From assembly GCF_026213295.1 (NCBI RefSeq), contig NC_079415.1, positions 35,182,136 to 35,246,135 of the forward strand: a stretch of DNA of 64,000 nt. Reading direction: 5' to 3'. Within the stretch, counting starts at the first letter, position 1, and every line of letters starts with the position of its first letter. The notes under the pieces were generated by a model. That model was given only the letters and a program-made list of their open reading frames with translations, was not told where the DNA came from and did not search any database. Of the stretch, positions 46,879 to 60,218 are shown piece by piece. The position numbers were made by a program, and so were the translations under genes. Origin of the DNA: Gadus chalcogrammus (lineage: Eukaryota > Chordata > Actinopteri > Gadiformes > Gadidae).

Positions 46879-47371
46879 AAATGAATAAAAATAAGTTATG
46901 CTTATTCTGTTGTGATCATTCAATTGCCCTTAAAATGTTATAAGTACACAGAACACATGCATTTTGGATAAAAAAAAAGTTGATTGGCATTGCTTGTAAT
47001 GGTTACTGAACAAAGACACAGGTTGGAATTAAATCTATATAAAAAAATGAAGGGCTAGACCCGCAATGTTTAATTCTAATTCTAATTAATTCTGCAATAG
47101 TGTAGTCATACCCGAGGGTCAGTTGATGGTTCTCTTTTTCTCTCACACACACACACACACAAACTATTTCATGCATGCATACATGCAGTGATACATGCAA
47201 AAGCACATCAAGCAGACACACAGTGAGCCCAGACAACACCGCACACAGAGGTTGACAAGGCACAGGTAAAATGATTACCAAATTATTTTGAATTATATAC
47301 AAAGAAATTTCATGCAAATAATAACAACTAAATCATTGGACTTGTCCGTGGAAAAAAATAATAATGTGAAA
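46879..47371. other. Gap between two converging genes
   Basis: AT-rich 3' untranslated sequence with short CA runs at 47145-47160; no gene. Confidence 0.5.
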
Positions 47372-50300
47372 TTAGGTTTTCTTGAAGCGTGACTGCCGGG
47401 CTAGGTAGAGGCTGATGGCCTCCTCCTTAGGAATCTGTTCGAAGGATTTGGCGATGGGGGCGGGTGCATCGGAGGACAAATTGGCGCCAACCTCTCGAAG
47501 AACCGCGGGTGAATTGTCGTAGCTCTCCCGAAGGGCCTTCATTAATGATGTTGCATAACCTGCAGACATAATAATAATAATATTAATAATAATAATAATA
47601 ATACTTTATAAAGATCATTGTCACTGATCACTCGTGCGCCATCTCAAAATATGATAGAACTGCCTGACACTGCTTACCGTATGAGGCTGCCTCTTTGATG
47701 GGACGCACCACATGGGCACCTTTTCTGAAGCGCGGATACCGCACGCAGTACTTCTCCGTCCCGTCACTTCTCCGTGCTGTCTCGCGATTGGCATTGTGAT
47801 TATAATGCAGCGCCGCTAAGAGAAGCCTACAAAATAACACATTTGAGAAAACCTTTGAAACTTGGTCTATGACAAAATACTACAATAGGCACGTTAATAG
47901 GTACTATTATTACTATAAAAGGCATAATAATTGGCAGTGTTATTCCATTGGATAGCACTGACCTGCTATACATCCCAAGGTATGAAAACCCTGTGTGCTT
48001 GGGCGCGAAGTGCAAGATGAGGGAGTGGTAAGCCTCAAGGGAGAAGGTCTGGTGCTGTGGAGACAGCTGACGAACATCTTTCAGCAAGGCAGCCCTCATC
48101 ATTATGTTCTCCAACTTGACTGCTGCCAATGAGCCTGAAAAGACCAAGACAGGTAGGCAGGGAGGCAGACAGACACACAGACAGACGGAAAACGTACAAA
48201 TAGACAGGAAGATGGATACAGACAGAATTCCTTTTTGAAATGGAAACACATGAAATTGTCCTGCATATGAATTATAGCAAACATAAACAGTAAACAGAAT
48301 GTTATGAGATTGCCAGGGAATGAAAAAATAATTTCATCACGAAGGTCACATGTCAAAGCATCCAGACAATTACTCAAAGACAGCAACTAAAACAAAACTA
48401 TGTAGAGCGTGCATAATACCAGTACTGTACCTGGGTCCAGCCACTCTTTGTTGCGCTGATCTTCGTCTAGAGGGCCATGGGCACAACTGGAGAAGGCAGG
48501 GGTGTCATGGTCATGGATGTCCTGGATGTGGTTCACTAAACTTCTCCATTTGGCCTCCATGACCGCTGGGTTGCCATCTGGGGTTGAGGCTGCAGTCCAA
48601 TAGAGGTGATTCACTATAGCTGGCCTCCACAACTGTAGTTGGTCACACTCTTTGGATGCTGCATCCAATGCCTTCCCCAGACCTGTTTTAGAACAAATGG
48701 TATTAATTGATATGCACTAACAAAAACTGCTTCAAGGTTCCAAAAATGGATACATACTTTTTGCAATGTGCCACACGTCAAAATAATGCTGTGTCCCTTC
48801 AGGGATCAGCTCCTCTCTCACCCATTTGGCAACCTAAGGAGAAAAAACCACAAACATCCAGCTTCAGTGCAATTCAGATATTTACATTCTATACTGCATT
48901 TTTATTGTAAATACCTGGCGATGTCGGTCCGTGATCAGCGTTGCCAAATGCAGGTCGTTTCCCCTCAGCAGGCCAACACTGCGCTTGAGCCCTTCAAGCT
49001 CACACCATGAGCTGTTGGGGACCTCTGAGCTCTGCAACATGACATAACAGTGTAAGTGTAGAATGCAGGTGGTGTTGAAGGAGGCGTTAATGAACCGAAG
49101 CGTTGCTGGTCCAGGCATTATGATACACTACTCTAGTTAGGCAATACACAATAAAGCTCTATGCATGGTTGTACTAGTGGAAAGATGTTATATTAAGATA
49201 CAATCCTTTTACCAAATTGCAGAGTTCATTTCTTTGTCTAATAACATCAGGTTTACCTGAACAAGCTGAACATCCACCACCTTGTTCACTCTGTCCTCTA
49301 TCAGAGAGTATGACCCATACTTTGCGCAGTGCCCAGGAGAATCTGACCTGGAATTAATTACAATTTATGTTTCAAGTTTTTCAAACCATGGTCTGTAAAG
49401 ACAATCCACCATGTCAACTGCAAATGCCAACTAAAGCCACCCTACATGATAACAAATAACAAAATCAAAACGTGGAACTGGTCTAGCTCTCACACTGGTT
49501 TACCTGCAGTCACCAGCAAGAACTAGCCCGCCATCCATTGCCCGTAGGTCACTAAAATTCTTGGCTTGATCATTCTGCCAGGCCTGAACGATTACTGGGA
49601 TGGTGTAGCAGCGCTGATGGCGAAAGAAACTGCTCGCACTGATGCACTGCAGGCCAAACAGGGTCAACAAGTAAAATGAATGGCCCCACTTAACAGGAGG
49701 TTGCAGGTTGGCATGTTCCTGTGGAGCATTGGCTGGTTTTGCCAGAAACGGTGGTAGCCACATGATGCACAGACCTAGATATGTAAGAAAATAAAATAAA
49801 ACATTGTAATCAACAGTATATCAGGATTCAATATAGAGTAAGTACTGTACATTACTGGTCAAAGGTTTCATATTTTCAATGAAACACACATGACCAATAC
49901 AGTATAACACTCAAATATGATGGCATCACAAACCAGCAGACTTAAGCCAGCCTGGTACATACATTGTAAATTAACTGGCAAGACAGTCAGAGCTATCAGA
50001 TTTTTTTTCTACACTATTGCAGAATTAATTAGAATTAGAATTTCAGATTTTCTAATCAGATGGCCACGTAAACAAAACTGCATAAACAAAACTGTACCTG
50101 CTTGATCTTAACAAAAGTTCCTTCCTGCTGCACGATGCTCCTATCCGACCTCTCACAACAGGCCGGACAGATGGCAAAAAGGCCCATCAGCTCCTCTTGG
50201 CAAACAATGAATTTGTCAATGCAACTACAACAACAAAAAATGAGGGGGAGGGGGGCGGTGTCATTCAAACTAACAAAGCATTGAGCATTCAATATGGTCT

Positions 50301-52055
50301 ATGTTGGTTTTAGATTATCTCACTTGTGGTGGGGGTCACACGTGTAAGGTGGCTCCTCATCAAACAATTCCTCCTCATCCATCGGCTCTTCGGGCACCCA
50401 CGACAAGTCACTGATGACAGTGGCATTATCATCATCATCGTCGTCAACTGTCTGTTCAGGACTAGCGAGGGGAGTGGAGGTTTGTGGGCTGATTGAAGTC
50501 TGTGTGCCCACGCTAACCATCTTGGGCTTCAGGTTAACCTGCACAGCTGTGGCAGAGGGAGTAAACATACCCAAACATATGACAATCATGGCAAATCTAA
50601 GCGGCTATGTTTTGGTGTAGGCTATGTATTCATTTCATCAATCTGTATGGAAATGTCCTACTTGCAATGTTTTAGACATAATATCTACCCCTTAAAATAC
50701 CAAAGATTTACCGTGAGACCATCGGGGGGGCTTCAAATAACATTGTGTCCCAGCATCAGAAGTGGAGGAGGGCAAGGGCTGATCCCCAGTATCGACACTC
50801 TCCACAGTGTCTACACTGTGCACGGTCTCCTGCTGTGAGGCGTCTGTCAACATCTTGCGAAAACAAATATAAAAAAGTATATTAGTATAAAGTATAGTAT
50901 ATATAAGTATATAAAAAAGAAATGCAAGGGTGTAGTGGTGAAATAAGAGGTAGGTAAACTGAATACTTAGATCAGTGATTCGCAACCAATGGTAGTACAT
51001 TTACTGTATTGGGAGGTAGCTAAACTCTGAAGTGAGAAGTGGATAAACTCTGTTTCTCAAATTTCAGAGGTGGGTAAACTGCGTTTACTTGCGTTTAGCG
51101 TCCACTACAGCCCTGACGACACGGTCACGGTCAAATACAGTAGGGTGACCAGACGTCCTCTTTTTCCCGGACATGTCCTCTTTTCGAGACCTAAAAAATG
51201 CGTCCGGCAGGGATTCCAAAAACGTCCGGTATTTTGCCTCGTCGCAAAAAAAAAAATATATATATATTATTGTTATTATTATCTTTTTATTTTTTTTTGC
51301 CTCGTCGCATATTTGTGTTTCTGGGTCTTTCACATAACCTACTAGTTATTACCATTGTATATGTCTATGGTTATTACGGCCTTCCAAGTTCTGGAAATGG
51401 TATCTCCCTTACGTTCCACCTTCTTGCGCGAGCTGACTGTAGAGAGAGTCTGTCATTGGGCGACCGATCTCATGTGCTCGTTGAGAAGGTGCCGTGTATA
51501 GACGGAATGAAACCCCCACTGAAGTACGTAGGCTCACGATACAATTTTGTTTTGGCTCATATTCGTGAATCAAGAAATATGCTCTTCTAATGTCAGACTG
51601 ATCATGCTTGTAGAGGAGGCTGTGTCAAAGGGAACACGGTATGCAAAATACACAGATCTAGCTAACGCGCAGCTTGTAATTAGCAGCTATAGCATGATGC
51701 TTACCGTGGCAATCTCTCGCTTGCGGCAGACGGTGTCTCTCGACCTCGGGACAGGGCAGGCAGAGTGGTTTGCATGCACAGACGGCACGGCGGTAGGAAT
51801 TAACTTCGCCGTCCTCTTACTCTTTAAACCAAGTGAGACCATCTTGGCATCCCCTGGGTGGTAATCCTCCTCCTTGAAATGCGCGCTGCATATTCTGGAG
51901 TACGCGGTAACAGAGCTAGCTGAAAAATCTGCCCGCCTAACCTTGACAAATTGCACCCAGCTTCGGAGAATCCCTTTGTCCTTGGGGAAGCAATGTACCC
52001 TATGTCCACTTTTGCTGGAGTTGTTGCACCCGCCACAAATACAGTAGAAAACCAT
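47372..52055 (-). pseudogene. THAP-domain transposase-like gene (Kolobok-type?), 12 exons, one frameshift
   Basis: Exons on the minus strand: 52055-51705, 50853-50712, 50546-50324, 50224-50098, 49774-49504, 49347-49257, 49031-48915, 48833-48758, 48682-48431, 48134-47963, 47826-47678, 47559-47372. All junctions are GT-AG and the phases agree throughout except inside exon 5, where length and frame show a small deletion near 49670. Exon 1 is a THAP finger (CGGCNNSS..CFP..CSAHF). Exon 3 is acidic, exon 4 has CPACC, exon 5-6 has LAGDCRSDSPGH, exon 7 TDRHRQ and exon 8 FDVWHI, which look like RNase-H-fold catalytic positions; exon 10 has SLEAYHSLILHFAPKH. I recall such proteins as multicopy fish and cnidarian THAP transposases, probably Kolobok; the superfamily is not proven here. 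Confidence 0.75.
51135..51600. mobile_element. DNA-transposon fragment in intron 1 of the THAP gene
   Basis: Begins AGTAGGGTGACCAGACGTCC, a hAT/MITE-like terminus, and shares about 70 bp at 51479-51545 (GTTGAGAAGGTGCC... CCCACTGAAGTACGTAGG) with the MITE at 21615-21680. The other end is not recognised. Confidence 0.5.
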
Positions 52056-52859
<804 letters not shown>

Positions 52860-53865
52860 GAAGAAAGACCGAACACAAACCCTACCCCTGTTACTGAACA
52901 CACAACATGAAGGATTCATCAAGATAGGCTTGTTCTCCTTTCCCAACAGTAACTGAATTACTCAGAGTATTGAAGAAACACTTGTCACTACACTGTCTTG
53001 TGTTTCAACACATTGTAGTAATTTGGAGCTGATTGGACAATTCAGCCAATGAATCTAATAGCCTACCTCCCTCAGCAGCATTCGTGCATTGCACAATATA
53101 ACTATATCCAGAGAGAAGTGATAGTTTGATAATTAGCAGAGAGCCGTAAAAGCACTTTCTACCCATTTCAGTGGAGGAATTGGACTCCTCAATCACGCAA
53201 TGTTATACTTAAAAGGAACAAGTAAGTTACATATTAATTAAGTCTTTTGGCATGTATTTGCATTTGAAATAGACCTTGAGACTCGGGTAAAACACTATAG
53301 GACATTGATCATGATATGCCTCAATATCAGAATAACAACCATGGGTCTAATAGCAATAACTAGTGGAGTGAAAGTGAAAGCAGTGTAGGCTTGTCCAGGC
53401 CCTGCAAGTCAGGAATTAGGCAATGAATCAGAATACATTTTTAGCTAGTGGGCATCCCAGAAACCAATTCTATATTTTCTTGGGGAGGACCCCCGTCCAT
53501 TACTGCACCCCACCCACGAATTGGATCACCAGCCGCCGCTGCAAACAGGGAGTGAAGGGGGACCAATGCTAGGAATCTTCTGACTTTGTCCCGTTAGAAT
53601 AATGCTGCCTTCTAGAGGGAGGACCGGCCGAAACTGAGCATCACTGAGATCTAGACATTTAACCAGGGACCTTTTAAAATGGATCATCTTCAACCGTTAT
53701 CGCCTATTATGATACAATCCATCCAAGGTAGTTAGCATTAAGCGCACGGAATGGAAAGGTCAGTGGAATGAACAGAATCATGTATAATGTGGGGTTCAAT
53801 CGCAGTCTATTTCACAAGTGAACTTTGCAGGCTTTTTCTAATAACAAAGATAACGGTAATGACAA

Positions 53866-54291
53866 TGTTGTGGCAATATCAAGCGTAACTTTAATATACA
53901 AATTATATGAACCCTCAACTCAATTTCAATGAATTTCTATCCATTCTCCATGGTCCTAGAGATACCTTCCGCCCTCTCTAATTGAAAGGTGTTTAGATAG
54001 TTTCCATTTGCAACTGTGGGCACCAAGTTTGATACTGAGGCCAATCCACAGACTTCTTTGCAATTTAACTTGGTCTCTCCTCTGGCCAATCCTAAACTCC
54101 ACGAAGGCCCCTCCCCCTGACCTTTGTATTTACCCACGATGTGAACGTTTCCTATAAGAATCATGTACACCCATCGTCTCATTGACTGTATGCTTGGTAA
54201 CTTTGCTGCCTGTATCTTCCCCTGATCAAGCTCTACATTAAATCAAATATTTTGCTGTCAGAAGTGTCCTAGAAATAAGTTATTCAACACA
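53866..54291 (+). mobile_element. Solo LTR related to the nested ERV, copy B
   Basis: Same insertion and same flanks (TAATGACAA before, GACATC after) as 35610-36111, but shorter by two deletions. Confidence 0.75.
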
Positions 54292-54404
54292 GACATCGAT
54301 TATTAATAAAAACAGAAAGCGAATCAAAAGTTGAAAGCGTTTAATTGTGATAAAAAGAAAAACTAAAATCAGTAATTTAAACCAATACCAGACAGAGGTC
54401 TCAA

Positions 54405-55642
54405 TCAAAGCGTCCCGTTACCCCGTGCCAAACTGTGCTTGAGCATGTGCAAACGCAAACTGTTTGGGTCGCTGTAGCTGGCGTTGCACTGCAGACACAC
54501 GCAGGGCTTCTCCCCAGAGTGAGTCCTCATGTGGATCTTCAGGTTGCTTGTCTGACTGAAGCCCTTCTTGCATTGATCGCACCTGTAGGGCTTCTCGCCG
54601 GAGTGAGTCCTCATGTGGATCTTCAGGTTACCTTTCACAATGAAGCCCTTCGTGCATTGGTCACACCTGTAGGGCTTCTCGCCGGTGTGAGTCCTCATGT
54701 GAAGATTCAGGCTGCCCTTCTGACTGAAGCACTTCGTGCATTGGTCACACCTGTAGGGCTTCTCCCCAGAGTGAGTCGACATGTGGAACTTCAGGGTGCC
54801 TTTCAGACTGAAGCACTTCGTGCATTGGTCACACTTGTAGGGCTTCTCGCCGGTGAGAGTTCTCATGTGGATCTTCAGGTTGCTTGTCTGACTTTAGCGC
54901 TTCGTACATTGGTCACACTTGTAGGGCTTCTCACCGGAGTGAGTCCTCAGGTGGCTCTCCAGGTCGCATTTCCGATGGTAGCTCTTCAGGCATTGGTCAC
55001 ACCTGTAGGGCTTCTCCCCAGTGTGAGTCCTCATGTGGATATTCAGCTGGCCTTTCTGACTGAAGCACTTCATGCATTGGTCACACTTGTAGGCCTTCTC
55101 GCCTGAGTGAGTTGTCATGTGGATATTCAGGTGGCTTGTCCGACTGAAGCACTTCGTGCATTGGTCACACTTGTAGGGCTTCTCCCCAGAGTGAGTCATC
55201 ATGTGGCGCGTCAGGATGCCTTTCAGACTGAAGCACTTCGTGCATTGGTCACACCTGTACGGCTTCTCGTCGTTGTGGGTCCTCATGGGGACGATCATAT
55301 TGGCATTGTTGGGAACAACCTTTCCACACAAGACACCGGGCCGGCCCTTGCGGCCGCCCTGATGCCCAGTCAGCTCCTCAAGGCGGACGAGCCGTACGCT
55401 GCAGTTCAGGCTCTTGGCCACGCTGTGGTCAGCGGACAGCGAGCTCAAGGACTCCAGTTCTGACGCGGCAAAGAGGGTGTCATGGCCGTCCACCGCCAGT
55501 GGGCCCTCCCCTTGTCCGTAAACGCTCGGGATGCGCAGCTCCCCGTTGTGACTTGACATGTGGGAGGAGCCAGGGGCGTCCACACGCAGACTCTCCGAGG
55601 TGGCGCCGCGCTGCGTGCTGCAGTCTCTGATGTCATCGTCTT
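54405..55642 (-). pseudogene. C2H2 zinc-finger gene B, stop in the array
   Basis: Paralogue of gene A. From the acceptor before 55642 it encodes a longer leader (CSTQRGATSESL, HDTLFAASELESLSSL, GRPGVLCGKVVPNN) and ten C2H2 fingers. A TAA at 54894-54896 replaces the conserved Phe of finger 5; the frame then continues through five more fingers to HSLARGNGTL and the stop at 54405. Expected nuclear DNA-binding regulator, truncated here to four complete fingers. The stop is at a different place from that in gene A, so the two were lost independently. Confidence 0.82.
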
Positions 55643-55871
55643 CTTCAGAGAGGAAAACAGAGAAAGAGAGAAAGTTTTTAATGAATCATTTTCACAAAGC
55701 TACACAGTATGTACTTTGTACAAACTTGTGTATTGGAAGATTTATATTTTGACATTCTAACTTCTATTTGTTGATTATGCATTTTCCTTGTCGCCCTTTG
55801 GATGGTCAAGGGTTAAAGGCTCCTACTGGGAAGGCAAAATCGAGTACATTCTCAGTTGATCAAGGTTGTTT

Positions 55872-56562
55872 TGTACATGCCTTTATCACTAGTAAGCTTG
55901 ATTACTGCAATGGTCTCCTTACAGGTCTCCCAAAACAAACTCTGAGGAAGCTTCAGCTTGTTCAGAATGCTGCTGCTAGAGTTCTAACAAAGACCAAAAA
56001 ATTTGATCATATTACACCAATTCTGAAATCGTTACATTGGCTTCCTGTAGGTCAGAGAATTGATTTTAAAATCATGTTGCTTACCTATAAATCCCTACAT
56101 GGTTTAGGCCCAAAATTATTAACTGATATGCTTCCACTACATCAGCCTTTTAGACCACTAAGAAGCTCTGAGACCAATCTGTTAATTATCCCCAGAGTAA
56201 ACACAAAAAATGGGAAAGCAGGATTTAGTTACTACGCAACAAATAGCTGGAATAAACTCCCAGAGGATTTAAGACTTGCCCCAATTCTGAGCACCTTTAA
56301 AACAAGACTGAAGACTTTTATGTTTGCTATAGCTTTCTGCTAAATCTGAAATACATTGCACTTTCTAAAAAAGCTTTTTTAACTTTGCCTTTATTTTCTA
56401 TTTTAATACTAAAATGCCTTTTAACTTCTATTTTTTGCATATGTTTTTCTTTTACTTACCTATTATTTTATTTTATTGTATGACAATGTTTATATGTGAA
56501 GCACTTTGAGTCTGCCTTGTGTATGAAAAGTGCTATATAAATAAAGTTGCCTTGCCTTGCAT
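55872..56562 (+). mobile_element. 5'-truncated L2-clade LINE
   Basis: The frame to 56343 encodes the C-terminal RT region ([43 protein letters not shown]), followed by a 3' untranslated region ending CTTTGAGTCTGCC... ATAAATAAAG and GCCTT repeats. In copy A the flanks GATCAAGGTTGTTTT and TGCATAGATGCAATG are adjacent (37776-37803), which is the empty site. Confidence 0.88.
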
Positions 56563-56584
56563 AGATGCAATGTGTATTACTAAC

Positions 56585-56651
56585 CTACGGCGGGCATGCC
56601 TCCACCAATATCCTCTTCAAGCTTGATTGAAATGGTGTCTGGGGTCTGCTG
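56585..56651 (-). pseudogene. 67-bp leader exon of zinc-finger gene B
   Basis: Same size and splice sites as 37816-37882; separated from the finger exon by the LINE insertion. Confidence 0.65.
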
Positions 56652-56944
56652 CTTTCCACATAAAGAAGGAAACACACACAAGACATATATTCTGTCATTT
56701 TCACAGAATAGTTTTCAATCCCCACTACCGACAGAATAGGCGTTTTTACATTGCCAAGCTGGTTCGGTCGCAAACGCGACCGAACCACGCCCTGCAATTG
56801 CACGCCCTGCAATTTCAATGTCTTGCCTTCGTATTTTTTTTATTCAAGACCCTCGCATGCAAGAATGAGTTCACATCTGAGTGTAGGCTAAAACGCGATT
56901 AACTATTTACAAGTGAAAAATGGTAACATATTCTTTCATTTGCT

Positions 56945-57060
56945 AACCACCAGTTCCTCGCAGCGACTGGACCAGTGGGAGGAGCCAGGGGCGACCACAC
57001 CCAGAATCTCTGAGGTGGCGCCACACTGAGTGCCACGGTCGACAAAGGCATCGCAGTCTT
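56945..57060 (-). pseudogene. Extra EDCDAF-type leader exon
   Basis: Starts after a CTGCAG acceptor and encodes DCDAFVDRGTQCGATSEIL, then a stop soon after EELVVS-like sequence. No finger array attached. Parallels 38155-38277. Confidence 0.6.
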
Positions 57061-57590
57061 CTGCAGACAGAGAAAAAAAGGAAAAATGAATTGTTTTGGT
57101 ACATTATTTGCATAAAGGGAGGCATTGTGTATTTGTACACGTGAAACGAACACCAGCGCAAAATTATCTGATCACAACATGACATGCGAAGCGCAATAAT
57201 TCTATTTCGACACTATAAAGCAACAACGTCTCCTTCCCTCTAAGCTGATCAGCTAACATTCATGCATTATGAATTCATTGATGTTTGAGAATGATAAACC
57301 AGCTCATGTGGCATCTGTCTTGAAACCCTTCTGGGCTCTTGACTAATTCCATCTTTGAAATGCAACTCCCAAGTTTGACTCGTGTTTTAGCAGGGCTCTG
57401 GTCCTGATGCTTTTTCAAAGAGGACCAGGCTTTTTAGCGCAGGAAGAATCTAGCATCAGCCTAGAATCTATGCTGCCTACAATCTACCAAATCAAAGGTA
57501 AAAAATACTCAATGCCCAGGTTTGGTTGCGAGCGTAAGTCACCATGGTGATACAGCGACGCTAAAAGAGATCGACTTTCATGGTACAGCT

Positions 57591-58627
57591 TAGGGCTGCA
57601 CGATATGGGCAAAATATGATATCCCGATATTTTTTGGCTGAATGGCGATATACGATATATATCTCGATATTTTCTATAGAGTGGGTTAGATGTTTTTTAT
57701 GTAAGTCAAAAACCACATGTGAGATGTTGCAAGCACTTATATTAAAACATAGGTCCATATGACTGCAACATGTGATTTTGTATCGTTATTTTCAACAGAA
57801 TTCAATGAACATGTTAAAAAAAAAAGGGACGTTTTTCACCTTCTTCACAAAATAATCGCCTATGCAAAACAATATAAAGCTGTAGGTTACACACATTAGC
57901 TACCATTAAGAGCATTGGCTTCGTCGCATTGTCCTGCGTACTACGGTGAGGGTTTCAGTGCGCCGTAACTTTAATCCCCCTCCCCCTCCCTTCTCCGTTC
58001 CATTTGGGAACATGTTTGGTTTCATTTCGCTTGTTTTGTATATTTTAATTAATTAATTAAGAGCGTCACCAGAGGGCGCCCCCAACACATTTGCCGATCG
58101 CCGGCCCTGGTTTCGGGGCAGAAGAAACTGTCGCGGCCGGTGATGCAGCAGCACAGCCACGGAGTTTTACGCATTCCTCATACTGCACTTTGTGCCGCTG
58201 CTGTAAATGGTGGAACAGATTTGTCGTGCTTCAACTTTTAGTCGCAACGGTTTTGCTACACTCTACAGGTAACCTGCAGCTGCTGCTCATCTGTTTTTTT
58301 TAAACCCAAACTATTTCCACATTATGGAGCCGTTCTTTCTCCTCTTTTCGTCTCCCGCCGCCGTCTCGTTTTCTTTACGGGTATCATCCATGCTTGTTGT
58401 GTTGTGAGGGGGCGGCGGGGGTGGGAATGAGGCGTCTTTGCACACGGCACGTTCGGAAAGAGAGGGGGAGGGGTCGCGCTCACAGTCTCCAAGGCAAGCG
58501 CTGTAGACGCTTGAGCGGGAAACGGACCATTTTAACGCATATCGATATAAACGATATTGTCAAGTCTTGTATCCCCTTGGAAATTATATCGATATATCGT
58601 ACATAGCCGATATATCCTGCAGCCCTA
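57591..58627. mobile_element. Non-autonomous hAT element
   Basis: Ends TAGGGCTGCA(CGATAT) / (ATATCC)TGCAGCCCTA with a perfect 8-bp target duplication GTACAGCT (57583-57590 and 58628-58635). No transposase frame. Confidence 0.92.
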
Positions 58628-58777
58628 GTACAGCTAACCCAGGCTTTCAGCACAACATACCTCGCTAACCCTCTGATCGAGCTTCGTAGTACAGGCCCCT
58701 GGATTGGGCTTCGCGGGTTTGTTTACCGGCGTTTCTATTGTTACCGGTCTTGCGTGTTCCAACAGTTTATTAGGTGT

Positions 58778-59728
58778 CATGCCGCTTTTCCACCGCACAT
58801 GTAGCTCGACTCGACACGACACTACTCGACACGACTCGACACGGTAGCAGCACGGGTGCTTTTCCACCGCAAATAGTACCTCCGGGACGTGGGCGGGGTC
58901 GGCTGCGCGAAAGGGCCGTGACGTATTTTTGTACGCGACGCAAACAAGACCTACGCAACCCACACATGGACAGAACCCACATAACAACAATGGAGGACAT
59001 CGATGCGATGGTATTCGTGTTCGTATTATTAGCTGGCATGTTGAAGAAGTTGAAGAAGTGCAATATGTTGGCTGCGGCGCTGCTATGGCTGTTACCAGCA
59101 TGGTTGCCATGTCGCTCTCGTGACTTCGTCACCCTCTCTGACCAATCAGTGGCCGGCCGTCTGACGACGTCACCTTTTAGCATCGGCTCAGCCGCTTGGA
59201 ACCTAGAGCGAGGCGGTACTAGAAAAAGCAGCCACTTCAGGTACCAGATCGCGGTGGAAACGCAAAAAATGCGAGCTGAGTCGAGTCGAGTCGTGTCGAG
59301 CTGGTACCATGCAGTGGAAAAGCGGCATAATGCCGCTTTTTCACCGCACATGACTCGACTCGACACGACACGACACAACACGACTCGACACGGTAGCAGC
59401 ACGGGTCGTTTTCCACCGCAAATAGTACCTCCTGGACGTGGGCGGGGTCGGCTGCGCGAAAGGGCCGTGACGTATTTCTGTACGCGACGCAAACAACACC
59501 TACGCAACCCACACATGAACAGAACCCACATAACAACGGCCGTCTGCCGACGTCACCTTTTAGCATCGGCTCAGCCGCTTGGAACCTAGAGCGAGGCGGT
59601 ACTAGAAAAAGCAGCCACTTCAGGTACCAGATACCATGTTTTCGCGGTGGAAACGCAAAAAATGCGAGCTGTGTCGAGTCGAGTCGAGTCGTGTCGAGCT
59701 GGTACCATGCAGTGGAAAAGCGGCATAA
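58778..59728. mobile_element. Two adjacent palindromic MITE copies
   Basis: Copy 1 58778-59328 and copy 2 59331-59728, both bounded by ATGCCGCTTTTCCACCG and its complement, with GACTCGACACG repeats just inside. Copy 2 lacks about 150 bp of the interior present in copy 1. Long frames across them are by-products of the inverted repeats. Confidence 0.85.
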
Positions 59729-59889
59729 TAAATCGCTGTCTAATCAATACTTCATTCACTGCCTCTTCCGTGGTTATTACAATATTATGAATAGACTGCT
59801 CTGTAAAAAAATAAATAATAATAATTATACCAGATACATTTTCAGTCACTACCCAGAATTCTAGGCGCATGTGCGCCCAAATTAGGCGC

Positions 59890-60218
59890 ACTCTGGAGCC
59901 CTGTACACACATAAATGATACTATCGTAACATCAGCGACAGTAACTTGGCTGTTAGCTGTAGCGCTAATGCTAAAGCAGCATTATAATGCTAACAAGGTA
60001 ACCATATACAGTAAAGCAACACAATGATATGGCGTTAGTTAACTTACTTTTTCGAGTTTTGTAGCTGAGCCGAGGAGAGTTGGTACTGATCCAGACTTGA
60101 TTTTCAGACGTTGAGCAAGTCCAGCTCTGTATTGGCCCAAGTTGAGGAAGCAGTCGTCAGTGAAATGTTTGGCGCTGCCGTGTTCTAGCAACGGGACGCC
60201 CATATGTTCCTGACCTCA
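59890..60218 (-). repeat. THAP-exon repeat family, copy 4
   Basis: Matches 500-770 and 823-858 of copy 1, but without the 42-bp LINE tail. Cut on the right by the LINE. Confidence 0.65.

Noticed and set aside
58774..59589. Long frames on both strands over the palindromic MITEs
   Set aside because: Created by inverted and GACTCGACACG repeats; no protein-like pattern.
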